The position numbers and the translations under genes were made by a program. The notes under the pieces are model-generated. The model ran no database searches. It was given only the letters and a program-made list of their open reading frames with translations, and had not been told where the DNA came from. Shown piece by piece: positions 34,133 through 41,480 of a DNA stretch of 41,480 nucleotides (position 1 is its first letter; the number at the start of each line of letters is the position of its first letter). Source of the DNA: Flavobacteriales bacterium (lineage in GTDB: Bacteria > Bacteroidota > Bacteroidia > Flavobacteriales > Flavobacteriaceae). The stretch is from contig WTJI01000004.1 in NCBI GenBank assembly GCA_011524905.1, forward strand, positions 1 to 41,480. Reading direction: 5' to 3'.

Positions 34133-35482
34133 ATGTCCAAAGGCATTCGTACCCGCAAAGGTGCCACCATTGCGCTGAATGGTGAAGCTGAAAAGATAAT
34201 AAAAGAATACGAAAGCAGCCCATCCTTTGCCCTGCAACCCGATGATTTTTTTGCACTTACACCCAAGCTTCTGGTAAAAGAGGGCGCAACAGTCAAAAAA
34301 GGTGAAGCTGTATTTTTTGACAAAAACAATCCTGCAATTCAATTTGTTGCTCCCGTATCAGGACAATTGACCCAGATACAGCGTGGTGCCAAAAGAAAAA
34401 TTGAGGCTTTGATTTTTTCACCTAAAGGCGGGGATGTTGTCCAGCATAAAACTTCCAATTGGGAAAAAATTGAACGCCAGGAAGCCATTGAATTACTTCT
34501 AAATTCAGGACACTGGCCATTTATTAGTCAACGACCATACGGTACTATTGCCGATCCAAGTGCAAGTCCAAAAGCTTTGTTCATTTCAACATATGCCTCA
34601 GCCCCTTTGGATGTAGATTTTGATTTTCTTCTTAAGAATAACAAAGAACACTTTCAAACAGGGATTCACTTTTTACGCAAATTAGTACCGGATATATTCT
34701 TAAGCGTTGACGCTTCTTTTTCAGGATTTTTTGAAAATATTGAAGGCGCCAAAATTGTTCCCGTAAAAGGACCACACCCTGCAGGCAATCTCAGTGTTCA
34801 AATACATCATTTGGCTCCCCTCAACATGGGGGAAGTAGCCTGGACTATTCGTCCTGAAGATGTAGTTAATATCGGTTTGTTTTTAGAAAAGGGCGTTTAC
34901 TCCTCGCAAAGAACAGTAGCAGTTGCAGGTAGTGCGGTAGGTGCGCCCCAATATTTTAAGACAACAATTGGGGCTCAGTTGGGAGGAATACTTGACCTGG
35001 CTGAAGTTCAAAAAGATCAGTACAATAGAATTATCAATGGGGATGTTTTAACTGGAAAAGCAACCCATGAAAATGCCCATTTGGGTTACTTTAACAATTT
35101 GGTTTCGGTAATCCCAGAAGGAAACCAATATCGAATGTTTGGTTGGCTCCCATTTGTTGATAATCACATCCCCAGCCTTTCAAAAACCTCGCTATCATGG
35201 TTATTTGGGCGAAAAAAATTCGATGTAGACACCAATCTTAACGGGGAGGAGCGTGCATTAGTTGTTACTGGCGAAATGGAGGATGTTTTTCCCATGCAAA
35301 TTTTCCCCATGCAACTCATCAAAGCTTGTATGATTGGCGATATTGAAAAAATGGAAGCACTGGGTATTTATGAAGTCGTACCAGAAGATTTTGGCCTGGT
35401 TGATTATGCCAATACATCAAAAATAGAAGCCCAAGAGATAATAAGAAATGCGTTAGCGCTGATGATCAAAGAAGTAGGATAA
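34133..35482 (+). CDS. nqrA: Na+-translocating NADH:quinone oxidoreductase subunit A
   Basis: NqrA is the soluble cytoplasmic subunit of the six-part sodium-pumping NADH dehydrogenase. The 449-residue protein starts MSKGIRTRKGATIALNGEAE and continues with FALTPKLLVKEGATVKKGEAV (a biotinyl/barrel-sandwich-like fold), FVAPVSGQLTQIQRGAKRKI, HWPFISQRPYGTIADP, KGPHPAGNLSVQIHHL and EDVFPMQIFPMQLIKACMIG, all family hallmarks. ATG 34133 is chosen over the in-frame GTG at 34106, which lies inside the promoter. It is first in nqrABCDEF, with gaps of 12, 5, 7, 6 and 3 bases. Confidence 0.95.
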   Translation: MSKGIRTRKGATIALNGEAEKIIKEYESSPSFALQPDDFFALTPKLLVKEGATVKKGEAVFFDKNNPAIQFVAPVSGQLTQIQRGAKRKIEALIFSPKGGDVVQHKTSNWEKIERQEAIELLLNSGHWPFISQRPYGTIADPSASPKALFISTYASAPLDVDFDFLLKNNKEHFQTGIHFLRKLVPDIFLSVDASFSGFFENIEGAKIVPVKGPHPAGNLSVQIHHLAPLNMGEVAWTIRPEDVVNIGLFLEKGVYSSQRTVAVAGSAVGAPQYFKTTIGAQLGGILDLAEVQKDQYNRIINGDVLTGKATHENAHLGYFNNLVSVIPEGNQYRMFGWLPFVDNHIPSLSKTSLSWLFGRKKFDVDTNLNGEERALVVTGEMEDVFPMQIFPMQLIKACMIGDIEKMEALGIYEVVPEDFGLVDYANTSKIEAQEIIRNALALMIKEVG

Positions 35483-35494
35483 AAATTTAGACGT

Positions 35495-36652
35495 ATGAAT
35501 TTTTTAAGAAAGCAATTAGATAACCTCAAACGACCTTTTGCCAAAGGTGAAAAATGGGAGCGATTTGCCCCAGCCATTAATGCCTTTGACACTTTTTTAT
35601 TTGTACCCAACCACACAACTGCTAAGGGTGCTCATATTCGTGACGCTGTTGATTTAAAGCGTACTATGGTAACAGTCATTATCGCCTTGCTACCTGCTTT
35701 GTTTTATGGGATTTACAATACAGGATACCAACACTTTATTCAAGTGGGTGAGCCATTTACATTTTTAGAAGCCTTCTTACACGGGGCTTTCAAAATTGTT
35801 CCCATGATCATTGTATCGTATGTGGTCGGACTTACTATAGAGTTTGCTTTTGCAGTTTACAGAGGGCATGAAGTTAACGAAGGTTATTTGGTAACAGGAA
35901 TGTTGATACCTATGATCATGCCAGTAGACATTCCCCTTTGGATGGTAGCTATTTCAGTTGCATTTGCCGTTTTAATAGCCAAAGAAGCCTTTGGCGGTAC
36001 TGGGATGAACATATTAAATCCTGCCCTAACGGCACGTGCCTTTGCTTTTTTCGCTTACCCGACTTATATGTCTGGGAACAAGGTGTGGGTTTCTGAAGCG
36101 ACCAATGTAGACGCTATATCTGGCGAAACAATCTTAGGAACTTTGGCAGCTGGACAACAGGTCAACTATTCTATGTTTGAAATGTTTCAAGGAGCGATCC
36201 CAGGATCAATTGCTGAAACGTCAACATTATGGATCTTAGTTGGAGCATTAATTTTAATTGCTACAGGCGTTGGAAGTTGGCGCATTATGGTAGGTGGTGT
36301 TATTGGTGCAGCAGTTATGGGCTTTTTATTTAATCTTTGGGGGGCTAACGCACTGATGAGTTTTAACTGGATGAACCATTTGGTTGTAGGTGGATTTGCT
36401 TTTGGCATTGTATTTATGGCAACTGATCCAGTATCTGCGGCTCAAACTACCCAGGGTAAATGGATATATGGTATTTTGGTTGGGGTCTTTTGTATTCTCA
36501 TTCGTGTTTTCAATCCTGCTTATCCTGAAGGGGTTATGTTAGCCATACTTTTGATGAATGTCTTTGCTCCTACTATTGATCACTACGTCATTCAAAGTAA
36601 TATCAATAAACGTAAAAAACGTTGGGCAGCCACTCAACTTAAAACAGCCTAA
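35495..36652 (+). CDS. nqrB: Na+-translocating NADH:quinone oxidoreductase subunit B
   Basis: This membrane subunit carries a covalently bound FMN and riboflavin and takes part in sodium translocation. The 385-residue protein has an N-terminal cytoplasmic stretch (RDAVDLKRTM), multiple hydrophobic helices, GMLIPMIMPVDIPLWMVA and GTGMNILNPALTARAFAFFA. The flavinylation motif is VDAISGETI, with T212 as the probable FMN acceptor. The same VDAISG-x-TI string occurs in NqrC, consistent with both being modified by the ApbE encoded downstream. Confidence 0.95.
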   Translation: MNFLRKQLDNLKRPFAKGEKWERFAPAINAFDTFLFVPNHTTAKGAHIRDAVDLKRTMVTVIIALLPALFYGIYNTGYQHFIQVGEPFTFLEAFLHGAFKIVPMIIVSYVVGLTIEFAFAVYRGHEVNEGYLVTGMLIPMIMPVDIPLWMVAISVAFAVLIAKEAFGGTGMNILNPALTARAFAFFAYPTYMSGNKVWVSEATNVDAISGETILGTLAAGQQVNYSMFEMFQGAIPGSIAETSTLWILVGALILIATGVGSWRIMVGGVIGAAVMGFLFNLWGANALMSFNWMNHLVVGGFAFGIVFMATDPVSAAQTTQGKWIYGILVGVFCILIRVFNPAYPEGVMLAILLMNVFAPTIDHYVIQSNINKRKKRWAATQLKTA

Positions 36653-36657
36653 TAACG

Positions 36658-37386
36658 ATGAATAGAGACAGTAACGCATACACCTTCTTGTTTGCCGCCG
36701 CCATGGTACTGGTAGTCGCTTCTTCTTTAGCCTTTACGGCGACTTCACTCAAATCCAGGCAGGCCGATAATATTCGTAAGGAAAAAATGCAAAATATTCT
36801 TGCTACTATTGGTATAGAAACAGACCGTGAGCAAGCAGAATCCCTTTACAAAAAGTACATCAAAGAGGAACTAGCTTTGACCGCTACTGGGAGTGTAGAT
36901 CAAAACACCAATGCTTTTACTTTGAAGCTAAATAATGAAATCAAAAAACCAGCACTAGAACAACGTTTTCCCCTTTACGTGGCAGAGGTAACATCTGAAA
37001 AATACTATATTATTCCGTTACGAGGCGCGGGTTTATGGGATGCTATCTGGGGCTACATTGCTTTGGAAAGTGATAAGAATACGATTAAAGGTGCTGTTTT
37101 TGATCACAAAGGCGAAACCGCAGGTTTGGGTGCTGAGATAACCCAGCAGTGGTTCCAAGATCGCTTCAAAGAGGAAAAAGTTTTTGATGAAAATGGAAGC
37201 TTGGTTGGAATTAATGTTTCAAAAACAAATAACGACCCTTCCGATAGTGATAAAAACGATCATGAAGTAGATGCTATCTCTGGCGCTACCATTACTGGCG
37301 ACGGCGTGACAGCTATGATTTATGAACGATTACAACACTATCTCCCTTATTTCAGTCAAGAAAACAATACTGTTGCAGTTAACTAA
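36658..37386 (+). CDS. nqrC: Na+-translocating NADH:quinone oxidoreductase subunit C
   Basis: This 242-residue subunit has one N-terminal transmembrane helix (about residues 8-27) and a periplasmic FMN-binding domain. The covalent FMN site is VDAISGATITGDGV with T211 as acceptor. Upstream are GLWDAIWGYIALE and DHKGETAGLGAEI, typical of the FMN_bind domain. The periplasmic location implies that its flavin is attached outside by a lipoprotein ApbE, which is encoded about 3 kb downstream. Confidence 0.94.
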   Translation: MNRDSNAYTFLFAAAMVLVVASSLAFTATSLKSRQADNIRKEKMQNILATIGIETDREQAESLYKKYIKEELALTATGSVDQNTNAFTLKLNNEIKKPALEQRFPLYVAEVTSEKYYIIPLRGAGLWDAIWGYIALESDKNTIKGAVFDHKGETAGLGAEITQQWFQDRFKEEKVFDENGSLVGINVSKTNNDPSDSDKNDHEVDAISGATITGDGVTAMIYERLQHYLPYFSQENNTVAVN

Positions 37387-37393
37387 TAATACA

Positions 37394-38089
37394 ATGTCAA
37401 AAGAACAATCAACTCCGGAAAAAGAACCTACGGTACTTTTTGTAGCTGAGGAAAAAGAGCCCCTTTTTTCAAAGAAGAATAGGGCACTACTAACTGACCC
37501 TATGGATGACAACAACCCCATTACTGTGCAAGTATTAGGGATTTGCTCAGCCTTAGCGATAACAGTTCAGCTCAAGCCAGCTATTGTAATGAGTATCTCA
37601 GTAATGGCAGTTATGGCGGCCAGCAACGTTATTATTTCGTTGTTGCGTAACCTTATCCCCAACCGGATACGAATTATTGTTCAACTAGTGGTAGTTGCCT
37701 CAATGGTAATTCTGGTCGATCAAATTTTGCGCGCCTTTGCTTATGATGTGAGTAAGGAATTATCCATATTTATTGGTTTAATCATTACCAATTGTATAGT
37801 GATGGGTCGCTTGGAAGCTTTTGCACTCGGTAATGGTGTTTGGAAATCATTTTTAGACGGTATTGGAAACGCTGCAGGTTATGGATTTATCCTTATTGTA
37901 GTTGCTTTCTTCAGAGAATTACTCGGTTCAGGAAAACTCCTTGGTATCCAGGTCATTCCTGATGCTATTTATGAGATGGGGTATGTCAACAATGGATTAA
38001 TGCTGTTGTCCCCTATGGCGTTAATAACTGTAGGAATCTTTATTTGGTTACAGCGTTCTCGCAATCGTGATCTTATTGAAAAAAACTAA
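37394..38089 (+). CDS. nqrD: Na+-translocating NADH:quinone oxidoreductase subunit D
   Basis: NqrD is an integral membrane subunit related to RnfA/RnfE; with NqrE it forms the intramembrane iron site in the complex. From ATG 37394 it has 231 residues, some 20 more than the usual NqrD, owing to a hydrophilic N-terminal extension before the conserved LLTDPMDDNNPITVQVLGIC. Further family signatures are RNLIPNRIRIIVQL, LIITNCIVMGRLEAFA (the conserved Cys that ligates iron) and FFRELLGSGKLLG. A further in-frame ATG lies upstream inside nqrC (37322) and is rejected. Confidence 0.93.
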   Translation: MSKEQSTPEKEPTVLFVAEEKEPLFSKKNRALLTDPMDDNNPITVQVLGICSALAITVQLKPAIVMSISVMAVMAASNVIISLLRNLIPNRIRIIVQLVVVASMVILVDQILRAFAYDVSKELSIFIGLIITNCIVMGRLEAFALGNGVWKSFLDGIGNAAGYGFILIVVAFFRELLGSGKLLGIQVIPDAIYEMGYVNNGLMLLSPMALITVGIFIWLQRSRNRDLIEKN

Positions 38090-38095
38090 GCACTT

Positions 38096-38713
38096 ATGGA
38101 AGCCTATTTGAATTTATTTGTCAAAAGCATCTTTATAGAAAATATGATTTTCGCCTATTTCCTGGGGATGTGTTCTTATTTGGCCGTTTCAAAAACAGTA
38201 AAAACAGCAGTAGGATTAGGTTTTGCTGTCATTTTTGTTTTGGCAATTACTGTTCCAATTAACTTTTTGTTGGATACTTATTTGTTGAGAGCTGGTGCCT
38301 TACAGTGGATGGGTAGCGAATATGCAGATATCGACTTGAGCTTTCTTAGCTTTATCATGTTTATAGCTGTAATCGCCTCTATGGTTCAATTGGTAGAAAT
38401 GATTGTCGAAAAATTTGCACCAGCACTTTATGGTGCTTTGGGGATTTTTCTTCCATTGATTGCTGTGAATTGTGCCATTCTAGGAGGTTCATTGTTTATG
38501 CAGCAAAAGGATTTCGCTGGGGTAACTGAATCGGCTGTTTACGGCTTGGGCTCTGGCATTGGATGGTTATTGGCCATAGTAGCCATAGCAGCCATACGTG
38601 AAAAAATAACCTATTCCAATGTACCCGCCCCGTTACGAGGTCTAGGGATCACTTTTATAATAACAGGATTGATGGCATTAGGATTTATGAGTTTTATGGG
38701 GATTAAATTATAA
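38096..38713 (+). CDS. nqrE: Na+-translocating NADH:quinone oxidoreductase subunit E
   Basis: The 205-residue membrane protein is the inverted-topology partner of NqrD. It shows [20 protein letters not shown] with a conserved Cys, [20 protein letters not shown], and [17 protein letters not shown] with the second conserved Cys, matching NqrE. Length equals the family norm of about 200. Gaps to its neighbours are 6 and 3 bases. Confidence 0.94.
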   Translation: MEAYLNLFVKSIFIENMIFAYFLGMCSYLAVSKTVKTAVGLGFAVIFVLAITVPINFLLDTYLLRAGALQWMGSEYADIDLSFLSFIMFIAVIASMVQLVEMIVEKFAPALYGALGIFLPLIAVNCAILGGSLFMQQKDFAGVTESAVYGLGSGIGWLLAIVAIAAIREKITYSNVPAPLRGLGITFIITGLMALGFMSFMGIKL

Positions 38714-38716
38714 GAA

Positions 38717-40012
38717 ATGGATAGTACAGTAATTATAGCCAGTATTGTTGTTTTTTTAACGATAACTTTCGCATTAGTCGGTATGCTCTTGGGTGCCAAG
38801 GCAAAACTATTACCATCAGGGCCAGTGATGTTAAAAATAAATGGAGAACAAGACGTAGAGGTTGGTTCGGGCGGAACGCTCTTATCCACCCTAGGGAATA
38901 GCAAAATATTTTTGCCATCTGCCTGTGGCGGTGGTGGAACTTGTATCCAATGTAAATGTCAAATCTTAGAAGGTGGGGGTGAAATTCTACCTACTGAGGC
39001 GCCGCATTTTACTCGAAAAGAAATTGCCGAAGGATGGCGACTGGGGTGCCAAGTCAAGGTAAAACAAGATATGGTTATCCAAGTTCCCGAAGAGGTTTTT
39101 GGAATCAAAAAATGGGAAGCCAAGGTTGTCCGTAATTATAATGTCGCTTCATTTATAAAAGAGTTTGTTGTAGAAATTCCAGAAGAGATGGACTACAAGG
39201 CAGGGGGATATATACAAATTGAAATCCCTCAGTGTGAAGTAAAATACGAAGATATTGATATCACAGCTCATCCAGCAGAGCACCCAGGAGAGCCTGAAAA
39301 ATTTAAAATGGAATGGGATAAGTTTAATTTATGGCCCCTGACGATGAAAAACGGAGAAACTGTAGAACGTGCTTATTCTATGGCTTCTTATCCTGCAGAA
39401 GGTAGAGAAATCATGCTCAATGTGCGGATCGCGACTCCACCATGGGATCGAGCTAAGAACAATTGGATGGATGTTAACCCTGGAGTGGCTTCTTCCTATA
39501 TTTTTTCAAAAAAACAAGGAGACACCGTAACCATTTCTGGACCTTATGGAGAATTTTTCATCAATCACTCCGAGGCAGAAATGATGTATGTCGGGGGTGG
39601 TGCTGGTATGGCACCCATGCGTTCCCACTTGTATGAATTATTCCGTACGCTTAAGACAGGAAGAAAAGTTACCTTCTGGTATGGTGGTCGTTCTAAGCGT
39701 GAATTATTTTATGTCGATCATTTCCGTGCCCTCGAAAAAGACTTCCCCAATTTCAAATTCTACATTGCCTTGTCCGAGCCTTTGGAAGAAGACAATTGGA
39801 AAGAGAAAGATGGATTAGATGGAGAAGGTGACGGCTTTGTGGGCTTTGTACACCAGGTGGCTATCGATAATTATTTAAACCATCACGAATCACCAGAAGA
39901 TATTGAAGTTTATTTCTGCGGACCACCATTAATGAATCAAGCCGTAGAAAAAATGGCAGACGACTTTGGGGTACCACCTGAAAACGTTCGTTTCGACGAC
40001 TTTGGCGGATAG
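38717..40012 (+). CDS. nqrF: Na+-translocating NADH:quinone oxidoreductase subunit F
   Basis: NqrF accepts electrons from NADH. The 431-residue protein has an N-terminal membrane helix (about residues 4-25); a 2Fe-2S ferredoxin domain with Cys ligands in [15 protein letters not shown] and GCQVKV; an FAD domain with AYSMASYP; and an NADH domain with [26 protein letters not shown] and the CGPP motif. It ends in a conserved Phe-Asp-Asp-Phe-Gly-Gly. It is the last structural gene of the complex, followed by an intrinsic terminator. Confidence 0.96.
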   Translation: MDSTVIIASIVVFLTITFALVGMLLGAKAKLLPSGPVMLKINGEQDVEVGSGGTLLSTLGNSKIFLPSACGGGGTCIQCKCQILEGGGEILPTEAPHFTRKEIAEGWRLGCQVKVKQDMVIQVPEEVFGIKKWEAKVVRNYNVASFIKEFVVEIPEEMDYKAGGYIQIEIPQCEVKYEDIDITAHPAEHPGEPEKFKMEWDKFNLWPLTMKNGETVERAYSMASYPAEGREIMLNVRIATPPWDRAKNNWMDVNPGVASSYIFSKKQGDTVTISGPYGEFFINHSEAEMMYVGGGAGMAPMRSHLYELFRTLKTGRKVTFWYGGRSKRELFYVDHFRALEKDFPNFKFYIALSEPLEEDNWKEKDGLDGEGDGFVGFVHQVAIDNYLNHHESPEDIEVYFCGPPLMNQAVEKMADDFGVPPENVRFDDFGG

Positions 40013-40032
40013 CTCTAATCTGTTCAATAAAC

Positions 40033-40060
40033 AACCCAGCTTAGATAGCTGGGTTTTTTT
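40033..40060 (+). terminator. Intrinsic terminator of the nqr operon
   Basis: AACCCAGCT (40033-40041) pairs perfectly with AGCTGGGTT (40047-40055) around a 5-base loop, followed by T through 40060. It starts 20 bases after the nqrF stop. Confidence 0.9.
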
Positions 40061-40133
40061 ATGGTCTAGATATGGTCATTTCTAAGAAGTAATATATTTT
40101 CGCATTGCCATACGGACTAAAAGTGCTAGGGGA

Positions 40134-40496
40134 ATGAATACAGAACTAACAGAGCAAGAATTACATAACATGGCTATGCAGGTTGTTGGAGAGGCCCTCA
40201 AAGCAGATGGTTTCGACTTTCTTGCCGTAAATTCAAAGCTAAAAAAAGACCCTCAGTTTGTCTGTTTAAAAGAAAAAAAGCTACACTTCATAGTTGTTAA
40301 GGGTTGTCTATATCCAAACAATCCAAAGGATTATGACCTTAAATTAATGTCCCAAATGAAATTGCATGCCGATAAATACAATGCATTTACCTATTATGCG
40401 GGTGTTGGATTTGCCCATGCAGATGATTACAATAAACCCCTCCACAAAGAAGAACCACATGTTGTCAATTATGAAGGCTTACAAGAGATACATTAG
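40134..40496 (+). CDS. Small conserved protein of unknown function between nqrF and apbE
   Basis: The 120-residue protein is soluble, with no signal peptide, Cys pair or recognised cofactor motif. It is acidic at the N-terminus (Asn-Thr-Glu-Leu-Thr-Glu-Gln-Glu-Leu) with an alpha/beta pattern; visible segments are HFIVVKGCLYPNNPKDY and FTYYAGVGFAHADDYN. I recognise it as the kind of small protein often found next to nqrF in flavobacteria, sometimes mislabelled as subunit F, but no function is established. The 3' end overlaps the apbE start by 26 bases, so the two are probably coupled. A terminator separates it from nqrF, and only a weak -7-like TATTTTCG (40095-40102) lies upstream. Confidence 0.75.
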   Translation: MNTELTEQELHNMAMQVVGEALKADGFDFLAVNSKLKKDPQFVCLKEKKLHFIVVKGCLYPNNPKDYDLKLMSQMKLHADKYNAFTYYAGVGFAHADDYNKPLHKEEPHVVNYEGLQEIH

Positions 40497-41472
40497 TCTT
40501 TTTTTATTTGGCATCGGGATAAGTTGTCAATCTTTACAGGATTTAGAAGCACAAAAGCATACAGGGCGGGCATTGGGCACGACTTATTCTATACAGTATC
40601 AGGGTTCAGCTACTGATTATGAGAACAATCAAAAAGCTTTTGACAGTATTTTTCAGATGCTCAATCATTCGATGTCAACTTATTGGCCACAATCAATTAT
40701 TACGCGGATCAATGAAGGTATGGATACTGTTACGGTTGACAATCATTTTAAAAAGGTATTCCATAAGGCAACTGAAATATGGACAGCAACTTCGGGTCTT
40801 TTTGACCCAACTGTAGGAAGTCTGGTCAATGCCTATGGCTTTGGTCCTGTCAAAGGATTAAAAACCCTAAACAATCAACAAATAGACAGTTTGTTAGAAT
40901 TAACAGGATGGCATAAGATTCAATTGACTAAAAAAGGAAAAATTCACAAATTGAATCCCCGTATTCGTCTTGACTTTAATGCCATTGCCAAAGGTTATAC
41001 AGTTGATGTAATTGCCAATTTTCTGACAAGTAAAGGTTGCCAAAATTTCTTGGTTGAAATTGGAGGAGAAATTGTAGCAAGAGGTATTAGTCCCAAAAGC
41101 CAAAAGCCATGGACAATAGCCATTGATGATCCCCAACAACAAAAGCAACGCACATTTCAAACAACAGTAGCTTTAAACAATGCAGCTTTAGCCACGTCAG
41201 GGAACTACCGCAAATTTCGGATTGATTCATTGACTGGAAAAAAATACGTTCACACACTAAACCCCAAAACAGGTCGTCCTGTTCGTTCCAATATACTAAG
41301 TACAAGTGTACGCGCATCGGATTGTATGACCGCAGACGCTTGGGCAACTGCCTTAATGGTTTTACCATTAAAAACGGGGCAGCTGTTAGTAGAAAAAAAT
41401 CCAGATATAGAGGCTTTTTGGATTGTAGCCCATAATAAAGAGACTGTTGAAGTAAGATCATCCCGTTGGTAA
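40471..41472 (+). CDS. apbE: FAD:protein FMN transferase (ApbE), probable lipoprotein
   Basis: ApbE covalently attaches FMN from FAD to threonines in NqrB and NqrC. From ATG 40471 the product has 333 residues with a lipoprotein-type signal (hydrophobic residues 8-18, Cys at 19 in GISCQS), so it should be anchored outside the inner membrane. Family motifs are GRALGTTYSIQY, LFDPTVGSLVNAYGFGP (Mg2+/FAD region), RLDFNAIAKGYTVD, FLVEIGGEI, ALATSGNYRKF, HTLNPKTGRP and ADAWATALMVL. An alternative ATG is at 40459. Overlap with the small gene upstream and closeness to nqr match its role in maturing NQR. It ends 8 bases before the window edge. Confidence 0.93.
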   Translation: MKAYKRYISLFLFGIGISCQSLQDLEAQKHTGRALGTTYSIQYQGSATDYENNQKAFDSIFQMLNHSMSTYWPQSIITRINEGMDTVTVDNHFKKVFHKATEIWTATSGLFDPTVGSLVNAYGFGPVKGLKTLNNQQIDSLLELTGWHKIQLTKKGKIHKLNPRIRLDFNAIAKGYTVDVIANFLTSKGCQNFLVEIGGEIVARGISPKSQKPWTIAIDDPQQQKQRTFQTTVALNNAALATSGNYRKFRIDSLTGKKYVHTLNPKTGRPVRSNILSTSVRASDCMTADAWATALMVLPLKTGQLLVEKNPDIEAFWIVAHNKETVEVRSSRW

Positions 41473-41480
41473 AAGTCCCA

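Noticed and set aside
40366-40470. Upstream ATGs extending apbE into the small conserved gene
   Set aside because: The extra residues lack signal-peptide character, while the ATG at 40471 gives a clean lipoprotein-type signal.
1-41480. CRISPR array, prophage, toxin-antitoxin or defence island
   Set aside because: No direct repeat series, no integrase, phage, toxin or nuclease-defence genes; content is core metabolism, envelope and respiration.

Overview
The window looks like a contiguous piece of a Bacteroidota chromosome, most likely a marine or aquatic Flavobacteriaceae-type organism. Four things support this: AT-rich DNA with TTTG-N19-TAnnTTTG promoters and few Shine-Dalgarno sites; a type IX secretion plug (DUF5103) protein and a GldA-like ABC ATPase; a Na+-translocating NADH dehydrogenase (NQR) operon with ApbE; and a two-gene cobalamin-dependent methionine synthase. 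I found no tRNA, rRNA, CRISPR array, insertion sequence or phage gene. This is core-metabolism DNA with a surface-glycan cluster at the left edge.

Layout. 1-3.5 kb: two convergent Stealth-family sugar-phosphate transferases and a DegT-type sugar aminotransferase. 3.5-9 kb: an exported amidohydrolase, fabD-folA, a class V aminotransferase, thyA and a bifunctional-nuclease/UVR protein. 9-13 kb: pdhB, a membrane pyrophosphatase (hppA) with an unusual charged C-terminal tail, and a deoxynucleoside kinase. 13.1-21.8 kb: a seven-gene methionine/SAM operon (metK, metX, OsmC protein, Cys/Met PLP enzyme, split metH, metF) behind a promoter and a SAM-II-type riboswitch. 21.8-27 kb: gldA, then an aromatic amino-acid operon (pheA, aminotransferase, tyrA, DAHP synthase-chorismate mutase). 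27-34 kb: a minus-strand GNAT/aminotransferase/desaturase group, rsmG, and pruA/apaG/T9SS plug. 34.1-41.5 kb: nqrABCDEF, a small conserved protein and apbE.

The most notable signals are non-coding. (i) Ahead of pheA lies an apparent ribosome-mediated attenuator: a 22-codon leader peptide with 8 Phe/Tyr codons, a 9-base antiterminator strand at its 3' end, and an intrinsic terminator ending a few bases before pheA. (ii) Ahead of metK a SAM-II-like pseudoknot is followed by complementary segments that can form two mutually exclusive folds, one of which sequesters the metK translation start. (iii) The divergent DUF5103/nqrA promoters flank an operator-like dyad. (iv) Convergent genes are packed extremely tightly; two pairs share a CTAG palindrome as both stop codons.

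The genes fit together as amino-acid supply under RNA control (methionine by SAM sensing, aromatics by Phe/Tyr charging), sodium/proton energetics (NQR, PPase), thymidylate/folate metabolism, and envelope functions (Stealth, DegT, GldA, plug). All pairings and motifs were found by eye; no alignment, covariance or folding program was run.
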